DNA of 64,000 nucleotides from Chryseobacterium glaciei. Its GTDB lineage: Bacteria; Bacteroidota; Bacteroidia; Flavobacteriales; Weeksellaceae. Both the position numbers and the translations under genes were made by a program. The notes beneath the pieces are model-generated. The model did no database searches. It was not told the origin of the DNA and saw only the letters and a list, made by a program, of their open reading frames with translations. Positions 7,832 to 16,908 of this stretch are shown here, in pieces. Location of the stretch: NCBI RefSeq assembly GCF_001648155.1, contig NZ_CP015199.1:1091001-1155000 (forward strand), read 5' to 3'. Numbering within the stretch: position 1 is the first letter of the stretch; every line of letters begins with the position of its first letter.

Positions 7832-9205
7832 TTATTTTTGCTCGTATTCAGTATCCCATTCGTTACCGTCATCACCCTTATGACCATCCATTTTAATAAG
7901 GAAATTTTTAGCCGGGAAATAGGGTTTCATATGAATATCTAAATGGATTCTGTCTTTCTGTACAGGATCTTGCTCAAATCTTTTTACTTCAAAATTCTCG
8001 ATCAGTTTTCCTGGACCTGTGATCGCATCAAGGAAACGAACCATCTGACCCATGATCTCTTTTCTAGTAACTGCCGTAAAGTTTTCGAAAGCTCTTCTGT
8101 TTAAGAAATCCATCAAAACTTTAGTTACATAATCAAAAACTCTTACTACAGAATACGTCTGAAGTCCTAAGTTATCTCCATTGAATAAAGTTTTTCCTGA
8201 AAATGCCATTACTTTTCCGTACTCGTTAACCATTGGGATCAATCCAAGATTTTCAAGATTAGCAATTTCACTTTTTTTAAGATCGAATTTTACTCCATCG
8301 ATTTCATTAATTCCACCGAATTTTTTACCGGCAGTCACCTGAGACATCAACGTTTTGTAAATTTTACCCGCCAAAGCTCCTGAAGGCGGAATAAACAGAT
8401 CTTCACTTTCATGAATTTCCTCAAATCTTCCTCTTCCTACCAACCAGTTACAAGTCATTAAGACATTCGATCTATAAATTTCTCCACCTGTAAGATATGC
8501 TTGGTCAAACATTTCCATAACATCATCCGGTTCATCCAAATGCTCGAAATCGGTAACCAACATTACTTTGTTTTCGTGCGCAATTTTAGCCCATTTTTCA
8601 ACCACTTTATTAGATCCCAAATACCCCGGAATTACAAGAATTCCATAGTTATTTTTAAGGTCTAATCTATCGTAGTTATCAGACAATTCTGCATGAATAG
8701 AATCGATAAATCTCGTATTATCAAGATCTTTCAACTGTTCAAGATTGGCGTTGACAATTGTTATATTTTTAACTTTTTCAGCTTCTGTATTTTTATAGAA
8801 CATCCCAACCGTTCTGTAGTTGGCCTCCAATTCTCTCGTAACATCAACTGCTTTAGAAAGGTTTTTGGTTAATAATCCTTCAGCCATTTTTCTTTGATCT
8901 TCACAATCAGCCACCATATCTGTTAAAGATTCGCTCTTGCTGATTACTTCTGCCCAAAGCTGAAGCGTCTTTTTCAGCGTATCTCTTTCCTTTTCCTTGC
9001 TTTTTTCTGTTAAGAAAATTTTTCTTCTTGCTTTTCTGTCTGGATTGATATTCTGTACCCCTTCAATGGAAGTTTCCAAAAGATCGAAACCTCCGTATCT
9101 TACTAACTTTTCTAAACTTTTTTCTACAGAAACTTTTCCGGTCTGTACTTTTTGTTGTTCCAATACCGGATTTTCAGCATTTTGTGTTTGTGGCTTATTT
9201 GACAT
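7832..9205 (-). CDS. tssC: TssC, T6SS contractile sheath large subunit
   Basis: 457 aa. Pairs with TssB to build the contractile sheath around the Hcp tube. Recognisable features are the N-terminal LEKLVRYGGFDLLETSIEGV, the central NYGILVIPGYLG...MLVTDFEHL, LFIPPSGALAGKIYKT, and the C-terminal QTYSVVRVFDYVTKVLMDFLNRRAFENF with ITGPGKLIENFEVKRFEQDP. Length and motifs match Bacteroidota TssC. It follows tssB by 25 nt in the same operon. Confidence 0.95.
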   Translation of the reverse strand: MSNKPQTQNAENPVLEQQKVQTGKVSVEKSLEKLVRYGGFDLLETSIEGVQNINPDRKARRKIFLTEKSKEKERDTLKKTLQLWAEVISKSESLTDMVADCEDQRKMAEGLLTKNLSKAVDVTRELEANYRTVGMFYKNTEAEKVKNITIVNANLEQLKDLDNTRFIDSIHAELSDNYDRLDLKNNYGILVIPGYLGSNKVVEKWAKIAHENKVMLVTDFEHLDEPDDVMEMFDQAYLTGGEIYRSNVLMTCNWLVGRGRFEEIHESEDLFIPPSGALAGKIYKTLMSQVTAGKKFGGINEIDGVKFDLKKSEIANLENLGLIPMVNEYGKVMAFSGKTLFNGDNLGLQTYSVVRVFDYVTKVLMDFLNRRAFENFTAVTRKEIMGQMVRFLDAITGPGKLIENFEVKRFEQDPVQKDRIHLDIHMKPYFPAKNFLIKMDGHKGDDGNEWDTEYEQK

Positions 9206-9230
9206 AATTTTTTTCGTTTTTTTGGTGTTT

Positions 9231-9680
9231 TTATTTATTTTCTTCTAATTCACTGATCAAAGATTGTAATGTATCATACAATGCTTTTTTCGCATCGGCA
9301 TCTTCTAATGCAGCTTTTAAAATCTTGTTTGATTTCAACTGCTTAATAATTTTTTGATACTGATCTTTTTCAGTTTCCAAACCTGAAAGAAAATTACTCT
9401 GCTCGGTAATTCCTTTCGTTCCGAAGTCTCCTAAATTCTTGAATCTAAGATTTTCCATTTTTACAGCTCCGTCGGCGTCTTCAAAATCTACCTTAAATTC
9501 GGGCTTAAAATGTTCAAATACTTTGTCAATCGTATTAAGACCTTCTACAAGCTCCGGTTTTACAGGATCATCTGCTGTAAGTTTGTGAGCCATTATCGTT
9601 CTGTTTTGAGGTATCTCGGCGATGGCCTCATTTGCGTCGCGTGGAACTTCATTTCCACCAATCCCTTTGTTTGATAACAT
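9231..9680 (-). CDS. tssB: TssB, T6SS contractile sheath small subunit
   Basis: 149 aa. The small sheath subunit; its C-terminal part interlocks with TssC and helps expose the ClpV-binding site after contraction. The MAHKLTADDPVKPELVEGLNTIDKVFEHFKPEFKVDFEDADG region and LRFKNLGDFGTKGITEQS match the conserved TssB core, and the C-terminal half is alpha-helical and charged. It lies directly upstream of tssC in the usual B-C order, 26 nt after tssF. Confidence 0.93.
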   Translation of the reverse strand: MLSNKGIGGNEVPRDANEAIAEIPQNRTIMAHKLTADDPVKPELVEGLNTIDKVFEHFKPEFKVDFEDADGAVKMENLRFKNLGDFGTKGITEQSNFLSGLETEKDQYQKIIKQLKSNKILKAALEDADAKKALYDTLQSLISELEENK

Positions 9681-9706
9681 AAATTGTGTTTTAAAATTGT
9701 TTATAA

Positions 9707-11533
9707 TTATTTTTCGAAAATTCTGTATGGATATATGTTTGCTGATTTTTCTTTGAGTTTCAGCAGAAAACTTTCACATAAATATTCCCATTCGGATGGT
9801 GCAAGATTGTTTATAATTTCAATATTTCGAACCAGATAAACATCTATTGTTCTGCTAAATCCACCTTTTAATGAAACTTCTTTTTTGGTTCCTTTTTTTA
9901 CTTCAATATCCTTAATTGTACTTTTAAAATGACTCATCCCAAAAGCTCTGATATCGGCAACTGTAACAATTCTTCCTCTTGTCAGCAAAGAATTTCTATA
10001 TTCTAAAATCTTATCCTGTGACGACAAACTTTTTCTGCCTCCAACGGAAGCTTTAATCATAACCGCCGATTTATCTAAAACCGAATTCTCCGATTCTTCA
10101 ACAGAAAGGACTGTTCCGGGTTTGATATCATTTCCTTCTTCCGCCAACGTGAGCCAATACGAAATGGCGCAGGCAATTTCTTTTTCCTGAGAATCTGCAT
10201 TAATAATCAGATAAGGATTATTGGTCTGAGAAAAGCTTTTCTCCTTGGCTAATTGATGTAATGCCGCAATATTCTGACTGATCTGTCTTAAAGTTTCCTT
10301 AGCCGAATCACCTCCAATTCCGGCGAAAGCCGCAGTTTCATCTTTAATTAACTCCAACATATACTGTAAAAGTTCGGATGCACTTCTTTGATCAAATCTT
10401 GAAATTCCGCCTTTTCTGAGAACGGCAGAAATATTTTCAGATTCTGCATTATAATTTTTAACATCAAATCTCCGTCCTGTCTCATCCGTCACAAAATCCA
10501 GATCCAAAAAGCTGTTTTCTGAAATGATCGGAATAATATTAAGCCTTCCCGTTACCCTGTGAAACGATCTGGAATTATTTATATTAACAGCCGGAATACA
10601 GTTCAGAGAAATGTGAACATTCTCTAAAATATCTCCAACAATAGCTTCCGAAAACTTGAATTTTAACCAAATCAAATTATCATCTTCACCCAGTTTCGTA
10701 TTTTTAAAATATTGGGTAAATAATTCTACATTTTCTGGCTTTTCATTATGCTTCAAATTATCTTTTAATGTAAAATAATTGGAAAAATAATACTGATTTA
10801 CGTCTGTATAAATCTGCTCGAGATCAGAATAATTCTTTGTAATAATATTATCCAGATTAAGATTTTGATTGTCTACATTATATCCCTCCTGCATACTAAT
10901 TTCCTGATCTCCGAAATATACTTTAACCTGCTTTAAATAATAGAAAAACAGCTCTTTCTGATAATTATTATTGATATCAATATAAAGCATCAGCTGATCA
11001 AGATCTTCCTTATTCGGGCATCGAATTCCAAACCATAATTCTCCAGGCGGAAGATGGGTTTCGCTTTTCGCAATGGTATCACTGAAAAAGAAACTTTCAA
11101 TATGATTTAAAGTATTTCCGTACGCGATATATTCTGCTTTTGCAGTTGTTAAAGTTGCTTCTAAAGTAGGTGTAAAATATACATCTTTACTAATACTTTC
11201 AGTCGGATTATACACATTATGAATCCTTTTGGAGGTTTTAAAATGATTATAAAGCGATACTTTAACATTATTTTCCAAAGGCGTCACCTGAAGTAATGTC
11301 CTTGCCGGAATTACTCCCGAAACTTCTTCCGGAAACATTATTTCCAACACACGCTCAATAATTCTTGATCTTGAACTTTCAAGCTCAAAACCTAGTTTTT
11401 CCAATTCGGATGCACAAGCCGATAACAGCAAACTTACAATCGGATCGAATGAAGTTTCTGCTTCGAGTTCATTATACCCCCAAAGTCTGGCAGCGCGCCG
11501 TAGTATTCTGTCTTTTATACGTTCCTGATTCAT
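9707..11533 (-). CDS. tssF: TssF, T6SS baseplate wedge subunit
   Basis: 608 aa. With TssG and TssE it forms the baseplate wedges from which sheath and tube assemble. The N-terminus (ERIKDRILRRAARLWGYNELEAETSFDPIVSLLLSACASELEKLG) and FPEEVSGVIPARTLLQVTP match the TssF family, as does the C-terminal TRGRIVTVADIRAFGMSHF. Ends 4 nt from tssE, so the two are tightly coupled. Confidence 0.93.
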   Translation of the reverse strand: MNQERIKDRILRRAARLWGYNELEAETSFDPIVSLLLSACASELEKLGFELESSRSRIIERVLEIMFPEEVSGVIPARTLLQVTPLENNVKVSLYNHFKTSKRIHNVYNPTESISKDVYFTPTLEATLTTAKAEYIAYGNTLNHIESFFFSDTIAKSETHLPPGELWFGIRCPNKEDLDQLMLYIDINNNYQKELFFYYLKQVKVYFGDQEISMQEGYNVDNQNLNLDNIITKNYSDLEQIYTDVNQYYFSNYFTLKDNLKHNEKPENVELFTQYFKNTKLGEDDNLIWLKFKFSEAIVGDILENVHISLNCIPAVNINNSRSFHRVTGRLNIIPIISENSFLDLDFVTDETGRRFDVKNYNAESENISAVLRKGGISRFDQRSASELLQYMLELIKDETAAFAGIGGDSAKETLRQISQNIAALHQLAKEKSFSQTNNPYLIINADSQEKEIACAISYWLTLAEEGNDIKPGTVLSVEESENSVLDKSAVMIKASVGGRKSLSSQDKILEYRNSLLTRGRIVTVADIRAFGMSHFKSTIKDIEVKKGTKKEVSLKGGFSRTIDVYLVRNIEIINNLAPSEWEYLCESFLLKLKEKSANIYPYRIFEK

Positions 11534-11537
11534 AAAT

Positions 11538-11966
11538 TTAATATGATAATGGTCCTACGAAAAAAGAATTCTGAAATAAAAAAGGACGGTTTGTTTCTAA
11601 AACAAGGCCTTTAACGGCAATGTTTACACGTTTTTTCATTCTTTTTTTTCCTAATCCGCCAATATTATGGTCATCGATATATATTTCAACATCTCTAAGT
11701 TCAAGTCTTTTTTCGTGCATCGTAATTGCTTTTTTCAAAGAATTTCCGATGAATTCTTTTAATATATTGTCACTTTTCAAAAGGTCGAAATCCATTTCCC
11801 AAATCTCAGAACCGAATGATTCATCGAACTTACATTCGCCCAAAGATGTTGTGGCAATAAGAAATATCTGTTGAGCGATAGAATTGTCTATCGATATTTT
11901 TTCTGTATCTTTTTTTTCTACTAAAGCTCCAAAATCAATTGGTATTTTATAATAAATCCCTTTCAT
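11538..11966 (-). CDS. tssE: TssE, T6SS baseplate protein (gp25-like)
   Basis: 142 aa. The gp25-like baseplate component initiates sheath polymerisation. Supporting features are QIFLIATTSLGECKFDESFGSEIWEMDFD, near IGNSLKKAITMHEKRLELRDVEIYIDDH, the GPW/gp25 core with the acidic-hydrophobic EIW segment. Size is normal. It lies 4 nt from tssF downstream and 21 nt from an unassigned gene upstream. Confidence 0.9.
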   Translation of the reverse strand: MKGIYYKIPIDFGALVEKKDTEKISIDNSIAQQIFLIATTSLGECKFDESFGSEIWEMDFDLLKSDNILKEFIGNSLKKAITMHEKRLELRDVEIYIDDHNIGGLGKKRMKKRVNIAVKGLVLETNRPFLFQNSFFVGPLSY

Positions 11967-11987
11967 ACTTGCGCAATTTGTGTTTGT

Positions 11988-12686
11988 TTATAAATATATC
12001 AGCTTGCTTACATTTCCTTTTTCATCAAATTCAAAATTCTTCGGAATTTTTTTCCTTTTTATGATTTGAAGTTCAACTTTTGGAGTGAGTTTCAATAATT
12101 TTTCTCTGTATAAAATATTTCCAATAAAGCTTATTCCATCGTGATTATCAATAATCATAAAATATTGTAAAATATCTTCTGGTTTTTCAAATTCATTAAT
12201 CTTTCCGGCGTACAGCATTACATTTTCTCCGTTTCCTGATAATTTGTAGGTAAGATTTTCATCTGATAAACTTCTGTACCTTGAAAGATCAAACTTTTCA
12301 ATACTTTCCAAGTTGGGTTCAAAAGGAATATTTTCATATAAAAAAGAGGTTTTATCAAATCTTTTAAATCCAAAAAAGGATAGAAAACTCTTCTTTGTTT
12401 TTGAAGTCACAAAACTTAACGTATCGCGTGTAACCTGATAAGCTTCTGTTTCATTGGTTTTATTATCCGTAATCGTTAATTTATAGGTAGGAATTTCAAC
12501 TTCTTTATTCCCTATTTTCAACTGGATTTTTCCAACTTCCTGATCCGAAATTATTATTGTAATCATATATTTTCTGAGCTCAGAATCTGTTCTCACAATA
12601 ATTTCTCCATCACCCTTTGCGTGGGATGAGGAATGAGGATCTTTGGCGATTCCTAAATTCAGATTAAGTTCCGGAAGAGGGCTCAT
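11988..12686 (-). CDS. Unassigned conserved-looking protein inside the T6SSiii core operon
   Basis: 232 aa, predicted cytoplasmic: no signal peptide and no long hydrophobic segment. It is beta-rich, with recurring strand-like patterns (YMITIIISDQEVGKIQLKI, YKLTITDN, NVMLYAGKI, YFMIIDNHDGISFIG, KVELQIIKRKKIP). No family recognised. It overlaps the upstream signal-peptide gene by 4 nt (ATGA at 12683-12686) and lies 21 nt before tssE, so it is firmly part of the structural operon. It could be a lineage-specific baseplate or assembly factor, or a chaperone. I assign no function. Confidence 0.75.
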   Translation of the reverse strand: MSPLPELNLNLGIAKDPHSSSHAKGDGEIIVRTDSELRKYMITIIISDQEVGKIQLKIGNKEVEIPTYKLTITDNKTNETEAYQVTRDTLSFVTSKTKKSFLSFFGFKRFDKTSFLYENIPFEPNLESIEKFDLSRYRSLSDENLTYKLSGNGENVMLYAGKINEFEKPEDILQYFMIIDNHDGISFIGNILYREKLLKLTPKVELQIIKRKKIPKNFEFDEKGNVSKLIYL

Positions 12687-13252
12687 TCTTTCGTGTTCTT
12701 TTGTTTTTTAATTTTCACCTCATCTGTCTTTTTAACTTTATAAGCATTCAGACAATCAATCTGATTATCAATATTATAATTATCAATATCGCTTACATAA
12801 TATTCATAATTCTTTTCGTAGGTATATACTTTAATTAGAGTGATTTCATTTGTCTTTAATTTCTCTAACTCTTTCTTTTTTAACTGCTTTGCAAAAAAAC
12901 CTTCACAATTCAGAGGATATTCGTTTTTAAGGGTAATCACTTCTCCGGATTTAAAATAGATATCCACATTTTTGTCTTTTTTAATACAAACATTATTAGT
13001 CAAAATTTGGATATACATAAATATCTTATTGTTTCTTTTCCCTAGCTGTAGTGTACTGTAGCTGTATTCTTCATTATTCGCTCTTAAATGCAAAGCCGCT
13101 GTGCTGGCAAAAAATTTCTTGTCCAGTCTTTGTTTAGTCTGCACAATCTCACAATCGAAACTTACGTATGCAGAATCGGAAGAAGCTTTCTGTGCCTTTG
13201 AGAAAAACACCAAAAACAGCAGACTTAGAAAAATGATCTTATATATTTTCAT
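12683..13252 (-). CDS. Unassigned secreted protein inside the T6SSiii core operon
   Basis: 189 aa with an N-terminal signal peptide (MKIYKIIFLSLLFLVFFSKAQ, cleavage probably after KAQ) and a lysine-rich tail (VKIKKQKNTKE). The mature part has four cysteines (FDCEIV, NNVCIK, LNCEGF, DCLNAY) that could form disulphides in the periplasm. It sits between tssO (11 nt) and the 232-aa gene (4-nt overlap). A periplasmic part of the envelope-spanning T6SSiii complex is the natural guess, but I cannot match it to a named Tss protein. Confidence 0.72.
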   Translation of the reverse strand: MKIYKIIFLSLLFLVFFSKAQKASSDSAYVSFDCEIVQTKQRLDKKFFASTAALHLRANNEEYSYSTLQLGKRNNKIFMYIQILTNNVCIKKDKNVDIYFKSGEVITLKNEYPLNCEGFFAKQLKKKELEKLKTNEITLIKVYTYEKNYEYYVSDIDNYNIDNQIDCLNAYKVKKTDEVKIKKQKNTKE

Positions 13253-13263
13253 AACAAATCTTG

Positions 13264-13776
13264 TTATTGTGCCTGATAAAGCTGTCTGCAGACCTCCAAG
13301 TCGGTTTTCATTTTGTCGTATTCATCTTTCAGGGTTTTGTTGATAGAGCTTAAACTATCCATTGTCATCTGATTTCCTGAGAGTTGCTTGATCTGTTTTT
13401 TAGCATCAATCAAATCTTTATATCCAATGATCGTATTATTGTATAGAACCTTATTCTTCAAAGTATCCTTGGGAAGTTTGCTATACATTTCCGCAAGAAT
13501 CGACAGCGCCAGTTTTTCATTGAAAAAATCATTCTGCTTCGGTACTCCGATTGAATCTGTTGCTGCCTTTACTTTTTCTAACTGAAACGAAAAACTATCC
13601 TGAATTTCCATTTCTTTTTTCATTTTGGCATTTTCGGATTTTAACAAACTATTTTCTTTAAAAGGGAAATAAGCATTAAAAAGTATCGCCGTTATCAAAA
13701 CGACAACCGTGATGATAAAGAATAATATGAACAATGAAAAAGCCTTTGAACGCTCTCTTTTATTAAGGACCTCCAT
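13264..13776 (-). CDS. tssO: TssO, T6SSiii inner-membrane protein
   Basis: 170 aa. One transmembrane helix at ~17-37 (FILFFIITVVVLITAILFNAY) follows a short basic N-terminus (NKRERSKA). The periplasmic remainder is mostly coiled coil, with heptad-like stretches at 42-72 and 130-168. This matches TssO, a protein specific to Bacteroidota T6SSiii and thought to replace parts of the TssJLM membrane complex. It lies 20 nt downstream of tssK, the usual order. Confidence 0.88.
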   Translation of the reverse strand: MEVLNKRERSKAFSLFILFFIITVVVLITAILFNAYFPFKENSLLKSENAKMKKEMEIQDSFSFQLEKVKAATDSIGVPKQNDFFNEKLALSILAEMYSKLPKDTLKNKVLYNNTIIGYKDLIDAKKQIKQLSGNQMTMDSLSSINKTLKDEYDKMKTDLEVCRQLYQAQ

Positions 13777-13796
13777 AAATTTGTGTTTTAATTAAA

Positions 13797-14957
13797 TTAA
13801 TCTGCCAAGAAAGTTCTACTACGTTTTGCATGAATTACAGAATCTCTGTCATCCGTATTTTCTGAAACGAAGATACTTCCGTCACGTTTTTTACCGATGT
13901 AATCCAGTCTGCTGAGAACTGAATACAGCTCCTCTAAAGTTTTCATAAATCGCTCAATCTTGGCAATTGTAATATCCATCTGGTTGTGGTTATATTCTGC
14001 GTTGATGACATCAGAAAATATCATTTCAAAATTCCCCTGACTTACGTTGCACCATTCTGCAAAATAATTCAGCAATTCTTCCTTTCCAGCTCCAGATCTG
14101 GCATCGATGAAGTTTTTCAATGTTCTTGCCAGTGCTACAACTGATAAAAACATGTTTGCGGGTTCTGTATGTGGAGACATCCATCTGAATCGGTTGATTT
14201 CTTTTCCTAAGTAATTCAGGGTTTTGTCTGTCATTAGTTCCATCATTAAGGCTAATGCGTTAGACTGTTTTTTACCATAAATCTTCTGAGCAATCTGAAC
14301 CGAATACAACTCAATCTGGCCATAAAAACGGTCGATTTCCATATACAATTCTTGCAGTTTTTTGTGACTTGAAACATACACGGAAGGCGGAATATAATTT
14401 TCATCAATCCTTGATTCATTGGCATTGACAAGGATTTTTCCGATTGTAAGATAACTAGATCCAAAACCTAAAGTATTTTTAAGTTCGGCTTCCTGAATTA
14501 AATTCAGTGAATATTCCGGCTGCGTATAAGGATACCTTGGCGGATTTTCATCCGGATCCGGCTCTCCGCAAGGAGTTCGCTTAAAATTGTTGACCGAAAG
14601 ACACGCAAAAAGAACCAGACTTTCATTGTCTTTTATCTCATAAGCCGCCTCTGGATAAGGTAATGAAAGTGAAATAGATTCTGCTGTTCCGCCTCCAATA
14701 TCAATCCTCGATCCATTGGGAGTAATGGCATAACACTGCTCTACTCTTATTCTTAAAAGTTTATGATTATCAATGATCAAATTCATTTTTATGGAATCAT
14801 TTACAGGCAGTAATCCGTAGTTAATCATCGACGTATGGATCCCTACCGAATCTCTAATAGAATCACTGATAAAATCCTGAACCGCATTGAAATGCGTTTT
14901 ATTAATCTTCATCCCATCGATCCAGTTTACGGGGAAGTGGTTTAATTTTTCTATCAT
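13797..14957 (-). CDS. tssK: TssK, T6SS baseplate-to-membrane connector
   Basis: 386 aa. TssK trimers link the baseplate to the membrane complex. The N-terminus FPVNWIDGMKINKTHFNAVQDFI is the Bacteroidota form of the TssK start, followed by the beta shoulder domain, the Pro-rich PCGEPDPDENPPRYPYTQPEYSL segment, and a helical C-terminal half (LDYIGKKRDGSIFVSE near the end). It precedes tssO. About 60 nt upstream is the effector/immunity block, which interrupts the structural genes. Confidence 0.9.
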   Translation of the reverse strand: MIEKLNHFPVNWIDGMKINKTHFNAVQDFISDSIRDSVGIHTSMINYGLLPVNDSIKMNLIIDNHKLLRIRVEQCYAITPNGSRIDIGGGTAESISLSLPYPEAAYEIKDNESLVLFACLSVNNFKRTPCGEPDPDENPPRYPYTQPEYSLNLIQEAELKNTLGFGSSYLTIGKILVNANESRIDENYIPPSVYVSSHKKLQELYMEIDRFYGQIELYSVQIAQKIYGKKQSNALALMMELMTDKTLNYLGKEINRFRWMSPHTEPANMFLSVVALARTLKNFIDARSGAGKEELLNYFAEWCNVSQGNFEMIFSDVINAEYNHNQMDITIAKIERFMKTLEELYSVLSRLDYIGKKRDGSIFVSENTDDRDSVIHAKRSRTFLAD

Positions 14958-15017
14958 TGTTTTGTTGTATTTATTGGCGTTTAATTTTACTTAATTTCAC
15001 TTTTTATATCAAATATT

Positions 15018-15893
15018 TTATTCATAATCCCAATCATCATCTCCGCGATATATATTATCTAGATTTAAATTTTTAAGTTTTGTTTTATTCGAAAATTCTT
15101 TTGTATTCCATTCATTATCTCCTGTTTTCGCACTTATTCCAAAGTTTGCAACAAATAGTTTTTCAACATACAACTCTTTATTTTTTAATAAAACAGGAAT
15201 AGTAACTTTTCCGAAAACATTACCATACTGATCTTTATTTTCAATTTTAATATTAAAGATTTGCCCATAATTAACTTGTAGATCTAGTAACATAGAGTCA
15301 CAATAGAAAAGTTTATTGAAAAATAAATTCCCATTTTTATAAATTTCCATTTTAAACTCTTGTTGTTCTTCAGTGTTCTGTTTAATAATTATAGAATCAC
15401 TTATTTTATCATTATCAAAATCAACTTTATATGTATTTTTTACTTTATAATTTGAATCATTAACAGATTCAGCTTCATCATTCATATCTTCTTTAGGAAA
15501 CAAAAAATATTTTTTACATTTAGGATCATCACAACCTAAAATTGTAATTTTCGAGCCATCTGTAATCTGTAAATGAGAACCACCATTTATAAATAAATCG
15601 ACTTTCTTTCCTTTTATATTAAATCCCTTAACATCAATATTACAAGGAGTTACTGGATAGGTATAATGCACTTCCTGAGCATCAATTTCTTTAGACAAAC
15701 TAATTATTGATAAGATATCGCTTTTTGTTAAAGACCATTTTTTTTCTCTCTCAGTTGTTTTCTGACCTGTGGAATATTCTCCTTCACATTTAGCTTTATA
15801 AACTTCAGGCTTTTGCTTTTCTTCTTTATCCTGCCCTTTACATGAACTAAAAATGTATAATGGCATTAATAAGATTAAAATTATATACTTCAT
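15018..15893 (-). CDS. Lipoprotein, candidate T6SS immunity protein
   Basis: 291 aa. MKYIILILLMPLYIFSSCKGQ is a type II signal with lipidated Cys at ~18. The middle is beta-rich with several cysteines (CNIDVKG, LGCDDPKCKKYF). The C-terminal half contains DFDNDKISDSIIIKQN, a Ca-binding/VCBS-like DxDNDxxxD pattern typical of periplasmic proteins. It follows another CKGQ lipoprotein by 5 nt, directly behind the peptidoglycan-hydrolase effector. An OM-anchored protein that neutralises incoming effector in the periplasm fits; that is inference. Confidence 0.65.
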   Translation of the reverse strand: MKYIILILLMPLYIFSSCKGQDKEEKQKPEVYKAKCEGEYSTGQKTTEREKKWSLTKSDILSIISLSKEIDAQEVHYTYPVTPCNIDVKGFNIKGKKVDLFINGGSHLQITDGSKITILGCDDPKCKKYFLFPKEDMNDEAESVNDSNYKVKNTYKVDFDNDKISDSIIIKQNTEEQQEFKMEIYKNGNLFFNKLFYCDSMLLDLQVNYGQIFNIKIENKDQYGNVFGKVTIPVLLKNKELYVEKLFVANFGISAKTGDNEWNTKEFSNKTKLKNLNLDNIYRGDDDWDYE

Positions 15894-15898
15894 TTTCT

Positions 15899-16852
15899 TT
15901 ACTTAGTCTTAGTTGGTTCCATTTCTATCCAACTATTAATTGTGCCTTCTCCTCCAATACCTTTGATATAATATTTTCCCTTTTCAACTTTAATAGAAAA
16001 TTTTGGAGTTATAGAAATACAATCCATATCTTCTCCTGCATAATAGATATTTAAAATTCCATTTTCTTCAAAAGAATAATAGATTCCTTCACAGTTGATT
16101 GTTTCATGATATGTATCTTTTTCTAATAAAATCTTGTTTTCAGCAATAGTAAAATTGTAAGTAATACTTGCCATTCCGGTCATTGTTTCTTCTGTATCAA
16201 CAGATGTAGAAAAATTACCTTGATATTTTTCAGGTATTTTATTCTCTTTATAATAATGTTCTTGTATGAGTTTTATATAATATTGAAAATCTTTTTTTGG
16301 AATATTATTGCTAGCTATTTTACCAAGCTCTATCCATTTATTATTGTCATAGAGGTAAAAAGAATTAATCGCATCATCTTTAATTTCAAAATCTTCATTT
16401 TGATTATCTGATTTAATATATTGTGAAGGTAAAAAAACGGCGAAAATATAATAATCCTTCTCATTGATTAATTTTTCAATATTTTTTGAATCAATAGATC
16501 CGTCTTCTGGACTTGAATATTTTGAAAAGAATCCCTTTTTGTTATCTACACTCCAAAAATATTGAGTAATATCATTTTTACCTATATAATTAACACTGAA
16601 TGACCCAATAGATTTATCATAATAACTATATGATGGATATAAATTTCCATTAATATCATCAGGAATTGAAAATCCATTTTTCTGATATTTTTTATCTAAA
16701 AAATTGATTATAGAATTTTTATCAGTTTTTTCTTTTTGGATGCTTGACTTTAGCGAAATTTTAGAAATATTTTCTTGCTCATTTTCTTTTTGTCCTTTGC
16801 AACTAAACAAAAAGAAAAGTAGAAATACATAAGTTATATATAATTTATTCAT
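15899..16852 (-). CDS. Lipoprotein, candidate immunity protein for the adjacent peptidoglycan-hydrolase effector
   Basis: 317 aa. Signal MNKLYITYVFLLFFLFSCKGQ with the lipidated Cys at ~18, then a Lys/Glu/Asn-rich linker. The C-terminal ~100 residues are strand-rich (MASITYNFTIAENKILLEK, NGILNIYYAG, FSIKVEKGKYYIKG), like a small lipocalin-like or barrel sandwich. It is the first gene after the effector at 16909-19014 and shares the lipobox-CKGQ start with the next gene, but the mature parts do not look closely related. No family recognised. Confidence 0.65.
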   Translation of the reverse strand: MNKLYITYVFLLFFLFSCKGQKENEQENISKISLKSSIQKEKTDKNSIINFLDKKYQKNGFSIPDDINGNLYPSYSYYDKSIGSFSVNYIGKNDITQYFWSVDNKKGFFSKYSSPEDGSIDSKNIEKLINEKDYYIFAVFLPSQYIKSDNQNEDFEIKDDAINSFYLYDNNKWIELGKIASNNIPKKDFQYYIKLIQEHYYKENKIPEKYQGNFSTSVDTEETMTGMASITYNFTIAENKILLEKDTYHETINCEGIYYSFEENGILNIYYAGEDMDCISITPKFSIKVEKGKYYIKGIGGEGTINSWIEMEPTKTK

Positions 16853-16908
16853 AATTATTTTGTTTTAGGATTACCTTCTTTAGTTTCATCAAATTTCGTT
16901 TTCATAAA

